NCBI GenBank assembly: GCA_030686995.1
Contig: CM060696.1
Span: forward strand, 15,762,487 to 15,826,486
Source: Artemisia argyi
Lineage: Eukaryota > Streptophyta > Magnoliopsida > Asterales > Asteraceae
Direction of reading: 5' to 3'
Length of the DNA: 64,000 bases
Part shown: piece by piece, positions 50,403 through 61,835 of the stretch
How positions within the stretch are numbered: the first letter of the stretch is position 1
Layout: each line of letters starts with the position of its first letter
Program-made: the position numbers and the translations under genes
The notes under the pieces: model-generated
Told to the model about the DNA's origin: nothing
Seen by the model: only the letters and a program-made list of their open reading frames with translations
Database searches by the model: none

Positions 50403-51302
50403 CTTGAAAGATTTGGAAAAATTTGTCCATTTGGTGACTAGCTTTTTCGCGGAGCTGTTGTTCATTCAAGCGTGATGGGTAAGGAATAGAAGTTTTGGAT
50501 TTAGGGTTGTCCACTAGAGTTTCTGGTGGTTCAAAGACAACTCCAGGTTTACATCTGGTTTCCAGATTAACTTGAGGCTGGACGTATGCGGTACTTCGTG
50601 AGCTAGGGGATTGCACCTTGTCCGTTGTCACCTCAGATTCACGTTCCACTACCTTTGGAGGAGAGGAAGAAGAGGTAGTAGGAATCGCGGGTTAATCATA
50701 AGAAGCACCACTTCTAGTTGTGATCGCCTTAGCATCGCCCCTCGGGTTAGCGATCGTATTGCTCGGAAGTGTTCCTGAGCCCGAGGGTCGATCATTTAAA
50801 GATTTCTGAAGTTCAGAGATCTTGCTGACCAGTAACCGATTCGTTTCCTCTTGTGCTTTCATGAATTGTTTTAACACTTCATCGGAGGAAGACTGGGGTT
50901 GAACAACATTTTGACTTTGGTTAGGAAAATTTTGAACACGGTTGTTGTGAAAATTTCCTTGGTTTTGGTTGTTGTTACCCTGAAAATTGTTTCTCTGATT
51001 GAAATTACCCTGATTGTAATTCCCTTGACCCTGATTTCTTTGAAAATTTTCTTGAAAACCTTGGTTTTGATTGTCATTTTGAAAATTGTTTTGATTAAAA
51101 TTACCTTGATTTTGGTTCTGATTTTGGAAATTCGGGTTTTGACCTTGGTTAAAATCTCCTCGATTTTGATTTTGATTTTGATTCGGGTTACGGTTTTGAT
51201 TTTGATTGAAACCGGGTGGCCCGAGAAAATTGTTGGAATGATAGCTTAAGAGATTACGGTCCCCCTGTGGTTGTTAAGATTACCCCCCATATTGTAGGAA
51301 CC
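50403..51302 (-). pseudogene. Gag tail of the Athila-type element with N/Q-rich region
   Basis: Minus-strand reading in shifting frames encodes an N/Q-rich low-complexity stretch (about 50900-51240), then a helical segment (LKQFMKAQEETNRLLVSKI), then a basic/proline-rich tail up to the solo LTR. Frame breaks separate it from the main gag ORF. Confidence 0.7.
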
Positions 51303-52310
51303 TTAAGCAGCATAAACGTTCTCTTGAGGGTAACCAGCAGTGGCTGGACACTCGGAATACAGATGTGGGCCTCCACATGTTTCACAACTTCGGGCTACGG
51401 CTTTCACTTGTCGATTTTGGAGGGTTTGGTTCATCCTCAACATAGCCGTAGCAAAGTCGTCCATCTTTTTAGTGAGAACCGCGATGTCGGGAGATGATGA
51501 AGGAATGACTAATTTACATGACTCATCCCTCTCCGCAGAGGAATCCCAAAAGTTATGGTGGGCAGTCATGTTCTCAATTAGATCATAGCACTCTTCAGGA
51601 CGTCTTTTCATGAAAGTCCCACCAGCAACAGCATTGAGAATATCTCGGTGCCTCAATGTTAGACCATTATAGAAGGTGTCTATGATGGTAACTTGTAACA
51701 TATTGTGGTTAGGGCACCGATCAATTGCGAGCTTATAACATTCCCAAGCCTCGAACAGAGACTCATCGGGACGCTGCCGAAAGTTGCTAATATCATTACG
51801 TAACTTGGTAACCATGGAAGGTGGAAAATATTTGGCTAAAAACTTGGTTACCATTTCATCAAAGGTACGAATCAAATTCTTAGGGAGTCTGTCAAACCAA
51901 GCAGTGGCATGATGGGTGAGAGAATAGGGGAAGAGACATAGACAGAGGGCATCATCGGAGACACCGTTTTGTTTCATGCTTTGGGTAACGGTGAGGTATT
52001 TGTCAAGATTCTTGTTGGCATCATCACTCGGTAAACCGTGAAATTGGCACGAATTCTGGACTTGTTGGATCATGTGTTGTTTGAGTCCAAAATCCGTAGC
52101 CGTGATGTTGAGAGGGGCAATATGTCCACCTCTCCCTTGCATGGTTGGCTGACACAGCTCCTCCATCGTTCGGAGATCGGGAGCTGCATCATCCTTGGGA
52201 GGGTCAGGTGGTGGTCCGTCATCCATTTCTGTTTTTGGTTCTAAAATAACAGTACGTAGCTCGGGTACGTTTTTCTGACTTTTACGCTTTGTTTGTGAAC
52301 GAGTGCGCAT
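51303..52310 (-). CDS. Gag (capsid) ORF of the Athila-type element
   Basis: A 335-codon ORF starts MRTRSQTKRKSQKN and has a capsid-type domain (FPYSLTHHATAWFDRLP, LRNDISNFRQRPDESLFEAW) and a knuckle-like CETCGGPHLYSEC near the end. It stops with TAA at 51303, earlier than the usual extent, so the tail lies out of frame or behind the stop. Confidence 0.85.
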   Translation of the reverse strand: MRTRSQTKRKSQKNVPELRTVILEPKTEMDDGPPPDPPKDDAAPDLRTMEELCQPTMQGRGGHIAPLNITATDFGLKQHMIQQVQNSCQFHGLPSDDANKNLDKYLTVTQSMKQNGVSDDALCLCLFPYSLTHHATAWFDRLPKNLIRTFDEMVTKFLAKYFPPSMVTKLRNDISNFRQRPDESLFEAWECYKLAIDRCPNHNMLQVTIIDTFYNGLTLRHRDILNAVAGGTFMKRRPEECYDLIENMTAHHNFWDSSAERDESCKLVIPSSSPDIAVLTKKMDDFATAMLRMNQTLQNRQVKAVARSCETCGGPHLYSECPATAGYPQENVYAA

Positions 52311-52624
52311 GCACTAAAAACAATTTTTCAAAACAAGATTGAGGCAAAACCACAGCGACCTTAAACCAATAATCTCAAATGAATGACTTCTTTATAAAAG
52401 GTACACCACTCACAAGGATACAATGGCAAGTTTTTATCTTTTGTTTGGGAACTTATTATGTATTTATTATCAAGGAAACGAAAAATGTTTTTGGGTTTTT
52501 ATATTTTATATATATATACAAAGAAAAAGGAAAATATTTTTGTGTTTTATGTTTTATGAAAGCGATAACTTCTTGACGAAGGATCTACAAGTCACTAATC
52601 GTTAAAACCTTAACGATATTGTCG

Positions 52625-52654
52625 CAACACAACCTCCCCAGCAGCGGCGCCAAA
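52625..52654 (-). other. Primer-binding site of the Athila-type element
   Basis: The minus strand reads TGGCGCCGCTGCTGGGGAGG a few bases inside the 5' LTR, complementary to the 3' end of tRNA-Asp as in other Athila/Tat elements. Confidence 0.85.
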
Positions 52655-52657
52655 ATT

Positions 52658-53745
52658 GATTATCAAAATATTAACAAACGTGAAGTCAATGTTATCGTGA
52701 GACAACAAGACGTGGAGAAATACGAGTAAACCTTTTAGGAAAAAGATTACCCCGTAAACTCGTGAAAGTGATATTTATTTGTGAGACCGGGAAGTGATCA
52801 CCCGGGTCGTGTCCCAACGAGGTGTGAACGGAAAACGTCGTTTAAGGTCTGAGATTAAAGTGCTTGTAAGGATTGGGTATGAGAATTGGTTTGTGAATCA
52901 GAAACGTAAGACAACAAATTATGAAACGTATAAGAAACTAAAAACAAGCGATTAGAAACCGTATAAATACGCTAAAGAAAAAAGTGAATACTAAACAAGA
53001 CTAGAGTTGTGGGCATAAAAATAATTTCCTACGTACTAAATGACAAAAGAAGATTTTTAAGAAAAGGAAAAATTAATTATAAGATTAAAATTCTAATTAC
53101 TACGATTTAAAAACTTGTTTACGCTAATTCAATTTTTAATAAATACTAAGACTACTTAAATAATTCTAAAACTTTTTAGACAAAACTACAATTGAATATT
53201 GATTATTAAAATCAAAAGGTTCAATGTTTAAGCTATAGCGATATTAACGAAACTATCACAGTAACTTTAAACTAGCAAAACGGAAAACAAGCTTATAAGA
53301 CCCTTAAGCTCCACACCTTAGGCTGCGAAAGATAAGAAAACAACGATAAATAAATGCTTTGTTAGGGTTAGTATAATAATCATTACGCTAAAAATGTCAA
53401 TAAATAAACAATAATATATAAAGCTAAATTACTAGGACTAGTATTAAAACTAGAATAGATCGGACTAGCATTAACACTAGAGTAGATCGGACCAGTATTT
53501 AAACTAGAGTAGATCGGACTAGGATTAAAACTAGAATGGATCGGACTAGGATTATCACTAGAATAATTATTAAACAAAAGTAATGAAAAATAAAAAGACA
53601 AACTAATCTTAGTAGAATAAGTCTTAGTCACCAAACTCTCTCAAGGAGATATGTTCACAAAAAGTAAGCTAATTCGGGTATTAAGGTCAAAGATTTAAAA
53701 ATATAAAGATTTTAAAACAAGCAAAATGAAAATTTAAATAACTAA

Positions 53746-53803
<58 letters not shown>

Positions 53804-54945
53804 CTAATAATCAACAAAATAAAAATAAAATAAAAAATAAAAACTTTATAAGAAGAAAGAAGTGAATAAGAGTGTGTGTAACCATATGTAAAACAATATT
53901 TTACAACTACACCATCATAGAAACTCTTTATTTCACATTCCTTTTTATAAATATTTTGTAAACTTTAAAGTTTAAATGAAGAAATAAAGAAGAATTAGAT
54001 GAAAGAAAGATAGATTGCAAGTAAATAAAATTAAACAAGACAATACTTTTATAAATCTTAAAACAATAATTCAAAGATTACAACTTAAAATAAAAACTTC
54101 AACATAAGATAAACTAGAGAAAACTAAAAAAATGAAAAGAAAAGGAAGTCGTAGATGAGGTGTGGGAGGTGGGTTTTTATAGACCAAAATATTACATGTT
54201 TAGTCGCTCCATAAACTACAAAAAAACACTCCTAAATAATGTCACATCAACCAATAAGCCCAAACGTCTCGACCAAGATAACTAATTCCTAGCTGCTACC
54301 ATCTTCATTCTACATAGCATGTGCATGTGAGCCGCAAGCAATCAATTCATTGTTTTATTTTTTCTTCTTTGTCCCTCAAATACAAAATGGAACAACTAGT
54401 TTGTCATTCTCAACTCACATCTCACATGGTGGTGGGATCCATGCTTCTAGAAACTTGATTTAATTAGAAGTTTGATGTGAATTGCTACTTGACACCCCTG
54501 GCCTTCATTTTTAATCCTTATCTTCTTTACATATATGAAAACACATTTGGTCCCTCATCGTTCTTCATATTTAATTCATTGATCCTTGAAATAAGTAAGC
54601 TTTATATCGGCCTCGATGCTCCAAGTAAAATTATCATTGGTCTTGTAATTTTTCTGCTTTTTCCAATCTCGTGCTTGGTTATGTCATTTTGCCATTCTTT
54701 TTCCAAAAATCTATTCGGGGCTGGCCTTGACTCCATCTTTAATATCACAATATGTACCGCTTGTTGCCGAGTTGCGCAAATCTGCATGCTTTCGCTCAAA
54801 ATTGCATGTTTTCGCCCAGAATTCAATCCTTTGTACTTGAAACACATAAAAACGCAAACCAATGATATTTGCAATAATATTTGGTAAGTTTGGGTGTTTT
54901 TGGTCATTTTTGTAAGATAAATGGGTATAAAATGATGAGTATTCA
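52658..54945 (-). repeat. 5' LTR of the Athila-type element
   Basis: A direct copy of 40884-43168. The primer-binding site lies just left of it. It differs by a longer (AT)n and small indels. Confidence 0.9.
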
Positions 54946-55917
54946 GAAATCAATCGCTTATATAAACATATTTTTGTTCATAATAATAACTGTTAATACA
55001 AATAATGTCAAAAAGTCATTTGCATTTTTCAATCTTTATACGTTTTGATGATCACAAAATATAAAAACATGTTATGTAAAACTATACCTATTATGTTTTT
55101 AATCGAGAAAACTCGTCTCGACTAGAACATCACTTAAGGTATGAACAAACACTATACCAATTTAGTTAAGTGATCAAAGTAGTAATTTTTCCTTAAAACC
55201 CACATTTTTTATGTGACAAAACATTTTTACAAAGTGTTTTTATATTTATAAAGAAATGTTTTAATAAGAAAAATAAATTTGAATTTGAAATTCTCCAACA
55301 ACTATTATTCACGCCCAAATCAGTTAAATTTTCACCAGATAAACATTTCACCACATCAGGACAAAAATAGGAGCGTTCCATGGGACGGTTCCGTAAATGT
55401 GGATGGTCCCTTATATATATGGGACCATCTAAGGTTTAAGGGATCGTCTCACGCTCCTCCTGGTGCCTATAAATACTGTACTATTCTCTACAGAAAATAA
55501 GACATCTTGGCACAAAAACATTCTGTTTTCTCAACCCTTCTTTGATCACAATAACTCATTGATATGTTACAAAATTTCACCGTTAGTCCCTCAACTTTTC
55601 CAAATTCGCGCGTTTGGTCCTAAAAAATAAATATTTGGCGTACGTGGTACCTGCTTTTTCCAAAATCTGCGCGTTTGGTCCATGGAACCCCATTTTGGCC
55701 GACGGACGTTACTTTTCAATGTTAGTTGACTAGTCAACTGGTTTTTTAGTCATTTCACATTTTACTAATTGAATGGCTTGGTCCCTGAGTATAAAACGGC
55801 TATTACAACCCTATTGGGTCACTTGTTACTGTGCAAACCCGATCATCTTCCAACTGTTACTCGGCAACCCGATCATTGTCACACACAAACAATCTCATAC
55901 ACACCGTGATTCTTGCA
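54946..55917. other. Spacer and promoter region before the small hypothetical gene
   Basis: Contains a hairpin at 55404-55435 (GGATGGTCCC, then AT-rich loop, then GGGACCATC), two 'gcgcgtttggtcc' direct motifs (55610 and 55670) and a TATA-like GAGTATAAAACGG at 55787, about 130 bases before the ATG at 55918. Confidence 0.45.
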
Positions 55918-56256
55918 ATGGCCAACAAAGATTGGAGCAATGTTACGTTGACTAGAGACATGAAAGATTATCTTTATGAAACCTATAAGGATAGATGGAA
56001 GCCAGAAGATAAGGTGTCGGATGAAATGTTAGACACCTTATGGAACTATGCTATGGTGGAAGGTTAGCACATTGTTGCATTGTTCTTGTTTATAATTAAA
56101 TTTAGACTTAATGATTTGAGTTGACTTTTTTTTGATCATCTACCCCATCTTATTTGACAGTTCTCAAAAAAGGACCCAGTGAGGAATTTCTAACCCAAGC
56201 TGTGTTGGGTCAGACCTCAAAACCCATGGAGGGAAAGCAAGCAGAGGCGAATAAAG
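55918..56256 (+). CDS. Small hypothetical protein gene, two recognised exons
   Basis: Exon 1 (55918-56062) and exon 2 (56161-56256) join in phase across GT/AG sites. The product begins MANKDWSNVTLTRDMKDYLY and continues with acidic/basic helical sequence to KQAEANK. If the next acceptor at about 56362 is used, the frame ends after one more codon (about 81 aa). A TATA-like box lies at a normal distance. The family is not recognised; it may be a truncated gene. Confidence 0.45.
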
Positions 56257-57180
56257 GTATGCATTTTGGTATTTATTTAAAAATGGCAAACAATGAGCAT
56301 GTGTTTTGACCATTTTGATGTTGATTTATATTTTTGTTGTTGCCCTACTGAATGCCCTTTAGGTTAGTTTATGATTTGCCTAACTGAAACTGTGATTTGA
56401 CTTTAGCAATTAAGGGACTTTACCCATATTGACTTTAGCAAGTCAAACACGCATGACTCAAAGTGCAAATGATGTTTGACTTTAGCAATTAAAGGCCTTT
56501 GTATTTGACTTAATGAGTGCCCATTGTCTTGTGTAGCCCTTTAGGGATGTTTGAATGTCTGAAAAGTTGTGAATTAGAAATCATGATCACATGCACGAGT
56601 CACCGACTATTGCATCATAACAACAAAATTATCATTCAATAACAACAAAGCAGTTGTAACATCATAAAAACTATCGTCTATTTATATAGTTTAGAACTTA
56701 GAGGACTGTATAAAAACGCACCGTTGGATATTACTATGTCTGCAGGCGACTAATAAATTAAATAAGAACGAATAATAAACAAGTCATACTAATGAATTCA
56801 AAGGATAAACTTACAGTTGGTTTCTTGCTTGAGAGTTATGTCTGCTCTTGTGAGCAGCTGTATGATGCAGATAGGTTTTGTGTTATGTGATAACTAGGTC
56901 AAAAATAATAGAACGTGCATGAAAAATTGAGGATAAGATTGTAATTTAACAAAGGCCCATGATGTTAATTACTGGTTCCCTTCCTGATCCCCCCAAATAT
57001 GGGCGGAACATATTAACACACAAAAGCCCATACCTTTCCCTCCTTCCCACCTTCCCGTCCCCTACCTTTCATCTTAAAAAAACGCAAGAACGCCCCTTTT
57101 TTGATGTCCCTTGCCATCCCCTTCCATTACTTAAAAAAAAACTCGAGTACAGAGCGTAAGGGTTTCATTCACTCCTCTAT
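56257..57180. other. Spacer
   Basis: Contains three diverged 'tttgactttagcaattaa' motifs (56397-56515). No further exon was seen with confidence. Confidence 0.4.
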
Positions 57181-57184
57181 TTCC

Positions 57185-57420
57185 ATACAAAAACGTGTAC
57201 AAAACTGTACAAAATGTATAAGAACATACAAAAACGAATAAAAACATAAGACAAAATGGATGAAAACATATAAAATCGGATGTAAACGTATGAAAATGGA
57301 AGAAAGCATATAAAAATGACTAAAAATGTAAGAAGACGTATAAAAATGTATAAAAATTATGAAAACATATAAAACGGACAAAAAAGTATAAAAACGAATG
57401 AAAACGTATAAATCGGTTAA
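57185..57420. repeat. A-rich minisatellite
   Basis: Many diverged units of the type 'aaaacgtataaaaatg' (about 10-20 bases) in tandem. The minus-strand ORF across it is a product of this repeat and not a gene. Confidence 0.8.
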
Positions 57421-57477
57421 TATACTATAAATTCGAACAAAAAAAGGTTAACTAAAATTTATTTTGGTATAATTATA

Positions 57478-57558
57478 CCACTAGACGTTTAGTCTAGTGG
57501 TTGGGGCATTGATTTTTGGGCGACCAGCCTAAGTTCGAGCCTACTGTGACCCCTTTTA
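57478..57558 (+). mobile_element. SINE-like tRNA-derived element
   Basis: An A-box-like TCTAGTGGTTGG and a B-box-like GTTCGAGCC, about 40 bases apart, follow a short AT-rich leader. It directly abuts the half MITE at 57560. Confidence 0.5.
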
Positions 57559-57559
57559 A

Positions 57560-57775
57560 TTGGTGTTAGTTATGAGGACTAATGATGCAAATATTTTCTC
57601 TTACGTTAGGAGATAACAGAGAAAAAAAATTGCACTGCTAGTTCTCATTGACTGATTTTACTAACGGAGGGATGTATTGTTGTTAACTTTACTAACGGAG
57701 GGATATTTGTGTGCCAAAAAAACAAATGGGATGTAAAGCGGGACAGTATACAAACCACTCTGATGTATTTTGGAA
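57560..57775. mobile_element. Right half of a MULE-type MITE related to 21613-21948
   Basis: Shares 'gaggactaatgatgcaaat', 'ggatgtaaagcggga' and the terminal 'gatgtattttgga' with the complete copy. The left arm is missing. Confidence 0.7.
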
Positions 57776-57789
57776 TGGGAATATATTAG

Positions 57790-57960
57790 CTTCAATTTTT
57801 TGTAGCTAATTGGCTACAATTTTGTGCTATAAATGTGGGTCCCTGATTCTTTTTGTGGGTATCTGATTCTTTTTTGTGGGTCTCTGATTCATTATCTGTG
57901 TATTTTTTGTGAAGAATTGTAGCCAATTGGCTACAAAAATTGTAGGCAAGCTATCCTACT
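57790..57960. mobile_element. MITE with inverted ends
   Basis: Inverted arms 'tttttgtagctaattggc' and 'gccaattggctacaaaaa' enclose a triple 'tgtgggt.tctgattctttt' repeat. Confidence 0.65.
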
Positions 57961-58212
57961 ACTGTATATAAATTGAAGTCAACTTTAGTTTGTCTACTCT
58001 AATTGGTAAATCACCTATGCAGACTTGATTTTACTAACCAACGGACAAACAAGTCTTCCTAGCTTCTCAGCTAGCATGACTTCAATACAACCTGAGTGAT
58101 TCCATCCTAACTTGCATTTTCTAGCAAGTGTTTAGCTAATGTTTTAAGATTACTGAAACTACACAGATGGTAACATACTGTAATGCTTTTGTGATACTAG
58201 CAACATTTTTTG

Positions 58213-58833
58213 AAGAGAAAATAAATATATTAAAACTCAAACCACATGTACAACCCGGTACATAGATAATGCATACCCCTTTCTATAAGATATAAATACA
58301 AGGATCGGAGACAAACCACCAAAATTAGTGAGCAATCTCACGAACATGCAAACACAAACCAAAGAGAATCACTAGGGATAACTAAATCATGAGCGAACCC
58401 TAAGAAAGAAACAAAAAACAAAAGTACATAAACAGAACAACTCCAGCAACCAATTAAACACGATTGATCGGACCACCAAACCACTTTTCACTCTTCACCT
58501 CATCCTTCTTCAACCGGGGTGAAATCCATTCAAAAGATCACAACTGAACTTCTTTAAACAAATCGGGAATCATGGAACCATTCCTTTTAAATATCATCTG
58601 GTTCCTATTGCTCCATATAATGTATAACGTGGACTAAATCACAACTTTCCATCTTTCTCTATTAGTATTGTTAAAAGAATTAGAGCATCCATAGTCATGT
58701 TCAATTATAAGTTCAATGAGTAATGAGTCATCACTTAATCCATTGTAATAATTCCATGTCATTCATAGATTGAATGTTCGTGTCTCTTTAAACATCACTA
58801 GTTTTGTTTTTTTTTTTTTTTTTTTGTTTTTTT

Positions 58834-58869
<36 letters not shown>

Positions 58870-59411
58870 ATGACTATTTAGTTCATTTTCTTGTTTCATC
58901 TATCCATATAATATAAGTGTAATGTTTGGTTAAATGCATTTTGTAAAGTTCAATGCATTGTGAGAGTTTGTATAAAATAATGAGATGTTGATGTGGCGGT
59001 GATGTGGTAGTGTATCGAACTCTGTATTGCACATTGCATTGGAGATGCTCTTAATACCAGGTAAATTAAGAACATCCTGAACTGAGAACACGTCAATATT
59101 TTCTAAGCCCCACCATTCGAATACCCGCTTCCAAACTAACTGAACCTTTGGGAATACAACAAAACAATGGTCTAAAGATTCAATGACGTCATTACAACAA
59201 GGACACAAGAGAGTATGAAGATCTATACCAATGTTATCGAGAATAGTCTGAACTGGAAACCTCCATGATACAACTACCATATAAAAGCACATACCTTTTT
59301 GGGGATGCTCTTGCACCATGGAGTAACGAATTGTCTCCCGGTCGACCGAAAAGTCTTTTCATCTATCAAGTCTCTAAGATCTTTGATTGAGAACTTGCCG
59401 TCTTCACTCAA
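58213..59411 (-). mobile_element. 5'-truncated LINE (non-LTR retrotransposon)
   Basis: A minus-strand reading at 58930-59319 contains the zinc-binding tail of plant LINE reverse transcriptases (LCPCCNDVIESLDHCF, then VWKRVFEWWGL). The minus-strand 3' end at about 58213 runs into an A-rich tail. The paralogous segment near 29760 lacks it, and a short 'ttttttgaa' repeat borders both sides. Confidence 0.75.
58683..59050. mobile_element. Harbinger/Tourist-type MITE nested in the LINE
   Basis: Ends GAGCATCCATAGTCA and (inverted) GAGCATCTCCAATGCA, with TTA flanking both sides (58680-58682 and 59051-59053), the 3-bp duplication typical of PIF/Harbinger. It contains a poly-T run at 58804-58864. Confidence 0.8.
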
Positions 59412-59579
59412 CTTTTTTTGAATGGGTTACTTGGATGACTTTTTTTCTTTAGCATCAATATACCTCCATCACTCGTCATTTTTTACTTCGTTGGCATAAG
59501 TACACAACATATGTGGCACGAGTTAAATACGTAACACAATAGGTATATTAAGATACATTGAGATATAGTCAAGGTGGTA

Positions 59580-60240
59580 AAAATCGGTCGGCGGTACCGT
59601 GGCGGTCGACCCCCTTCAAGCACCATATCGGTCTTGGCGGCTATATATCTGTTTCTCGGTGAGGCCTATAAATTATGAAGGAATTTATTAAAAAAAAACA
59701 AATATTAGCAATATTAGTGTTATTATTATTTTTAATTATATATCTTTTGTATATTTTGCAAAATCTTCGTGGTTTTGATTAAGTTTTGATCTACTTTTGT
59801 TAAAACATAGTTATTTGTTGGGCCAATTATTTTTAATGGGCCAAAAAAACCCATATTCTATTAAGGTTACACAAAATAAAACAAGCTTCCATTTAACCCC
59901 TTCACCTTCTTCTTTCTTCTTCAACTTTTCCACTTCAACAAAACAACCACAACCTCAAATTAAAACAAAATCAAGAAAATCAAAACTCTAAAAATGTGTT
60001 CCTAGGTGAGAATATGAAAAAAAGAAAAACCTAGATCTGAAGTAAGAAGATTGTTGACCGGAGTTGACCGACACGCCGCCTAGGCAGATTTGACCGATTT
60101 GTCCCGCCTAAGCGGTTCGTTGACCGCCTTTTGACCAAAACGCTAAATTTGGCCGATTTGTTGCAAATTGTGGTGGTGGACCACCGCCAACTGCCATGGC
60201 GCCGATATATCGGCCTCCATGATCGATATTTACAACACTG
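59580..60240. mobile_element. hAT-type non-autonomous element with 8-bp TSD
   Basis: Ends CAAGGTGGTAAAAATCG and (inverted) CAGTGTTGTAAATATCG. Perfect 8-bp direct repeats GATATAGT flank it (59572-59579 and 60241-60248). The paralogous copy near 29930 has one such site and no insert. Confidence 0.88.
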
Positions 60241-60639
60241 GATATAGTGGCCCGTCGATTTGAATAATCTAATTTGCAGAATGTTGGTTAAAAAGTATGC
60301 AACCGGACTTTACAAGCACCAAAAATTTGAGAATAGCATTACCAGTTAAGAAGTTGTTTGTGCTAGTTTATTTAAGGCTTACGAGTGTATCAAGTTAATC
60401 GTATGGCTTAAGATAAGCAATAGTTCAACTAATAAGCTACATGCTCTAGGTATGCGCCAGAATCTCGACCAACATATACCTTCTACATTTCAGCACGATT
60501 TACTTTGTTTGCATCTTTTTAAAGACAACAACGAACCCATGACTAATGTGGTGAAATTTATAAAAGCTAATCAAGACTCGTAACACAATAACTTGAAATC
60601 GGACTGATCAATATATTTGACATAATTTTACTCCGCGTG

Positions 60640-60687
<48 letters not shown>

Positions 60688-60750
60688 GGGTATGAAAAGG
60701 AAAAAAGCTAAACAAAAGGAGCGGGAGGGAGGACTATTTGACCAAAGGTT

Positions 60751-61247
60751 TGTTAGTCGTATGTTTATCATTAAGTATTTGAGTCCATGTAATACTTGTA
60801 TGGGCTCAAGCCCGAGGTCTAGAATATTCTTGTAAAGGTATTTATATACCACGTTTATGATTAATGCAAGATACGATTCATTCCATTAACTAACATGGTA
60901 TCAAAGCGGGTCTGATCCTCAGACCTAGGTGGCTAAGTTGAGTCGCCGCCCCATCAAACCCTATCATACAAAACAACCGACACCCTTTATATTCGAAGAC
61001 TACATATTAAGAAGATAGATTATTGTTGCTTTCTCGACGAGCGTGATTGCAAAGGATTCAATTGTTTTATATTCGGAAGATAGATTGTTGTTGCCTTCTA
61101 GACGAGCGTGCAAGCAAAGGATTCAAATGTTTTAGTTTCGGATATAATACAGTAAGGAACATCATGCAAATCGGAACGGTTACGATTTCTATTGTTTAGT
61201 TTTTGATATTTGGTTTGATCGGATTTTATTTTTATTTTTCATAAAAA

Positions 61248-61278
<31 letters not shown>

Positions 61279-61785
61279 TTATAGTTGTTTTATGTTTGTT
61301 TGATAGTCAATTGTTCGTACGGCTTTGTTACCAGTTGACTAAAGTTGACCGTTGGTACCAGTCCCTAAAGTCGACCGTTGGTACGGTGTTGTTACCAGTC
61401 GACTTAGCCGACCGTTGGTACCAGTCGACTAAAGTCGACCGTTGGTACGGTTTTGTTACGAGTCGACTAAAGTTATGTTTTTTTTATTATGTTAGATTTT
61501 TTCTTTTCTTTTCTAGTTTACTACTCCAGTCCGAGCTTTCGCGATTTCGCCGCTCGAACTGCGAGGGAGTATTAGAAGATAATCGGCCCAAGCCCGGTCT
61601 GTGGGTTGGGTCCATTAGGGTTAGAGTTTATGTCTTGTACTCTATATATTGCGGTTGAATAATAATAATAACCTACGAGGAATTATGTAGTCTAACATGG
61701 TATCAGAGCAATATATAGAGTACAAGACATAAACTCTAACCCTAATGGACCCACAGACCGGGCTTGGGCCGATTATCTTCTAATA
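60751..61785 (+). mobile_element. TRIM-like LTR element with an inverted terminal copy
   Basis: Insertion between AGGTT direct repeats (60746-60750 and 61786-61790). LTR-like unit 1 (60751-60895, TGTTAG...CTAACA) is followed by a primer site TGGTATCAAAGCGGG. LTR-like unit 2 (61570-61697, TATTAG...CTAACA) is preceded by a purine tract and followed by a second primer site TGGTATCAGAGC. The last 75 bases are an inverted copy of the start of unit 2. The interior has no ORF, a duplicated ~65-base segment (61013 and 61078) and tandem 'gtcgaccgttggtacc' repeats. Confidence 0.7.
61330..61470. repeat. Tandem 'gtcgaccgttggtac' repeats
   Basis: Four imperfect units built on 'ccagtcgactaaagtcgacc' and 'gttggtac', in the interior of the TRIM-like element. 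Confidence 0.8.
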
Positions 61786-61835
61786 AGGTTTTCACTTCCA
61801 GCAGCAACAATCAATCAATCAGTGAATCAGTAGCC

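Larger units (their letters stand above)
58167..61815 (+). repeat. SmE upstream region, right-hand copy interrupted by transposons
   Basis: The segments 58167-58212, 59412-59579, 60241-60750 and 61786-61815 are colinear with 29724-30660. The gaps are exactly the LINE, the hAT and the LTR/TRIM-like insertion. Confidence 0.8.

Noticed and set aside
56161..56256. Continuation of the YJU2 gene after the Athila insertion
   Set aside because: The exon belongs in phase to the ATG at 55918 and shows no YJU2 motifs.
57169..57381. 70-codon minus ORF rich in FIHFY
   Set aside because: Produced by the A-rich minisatellite.
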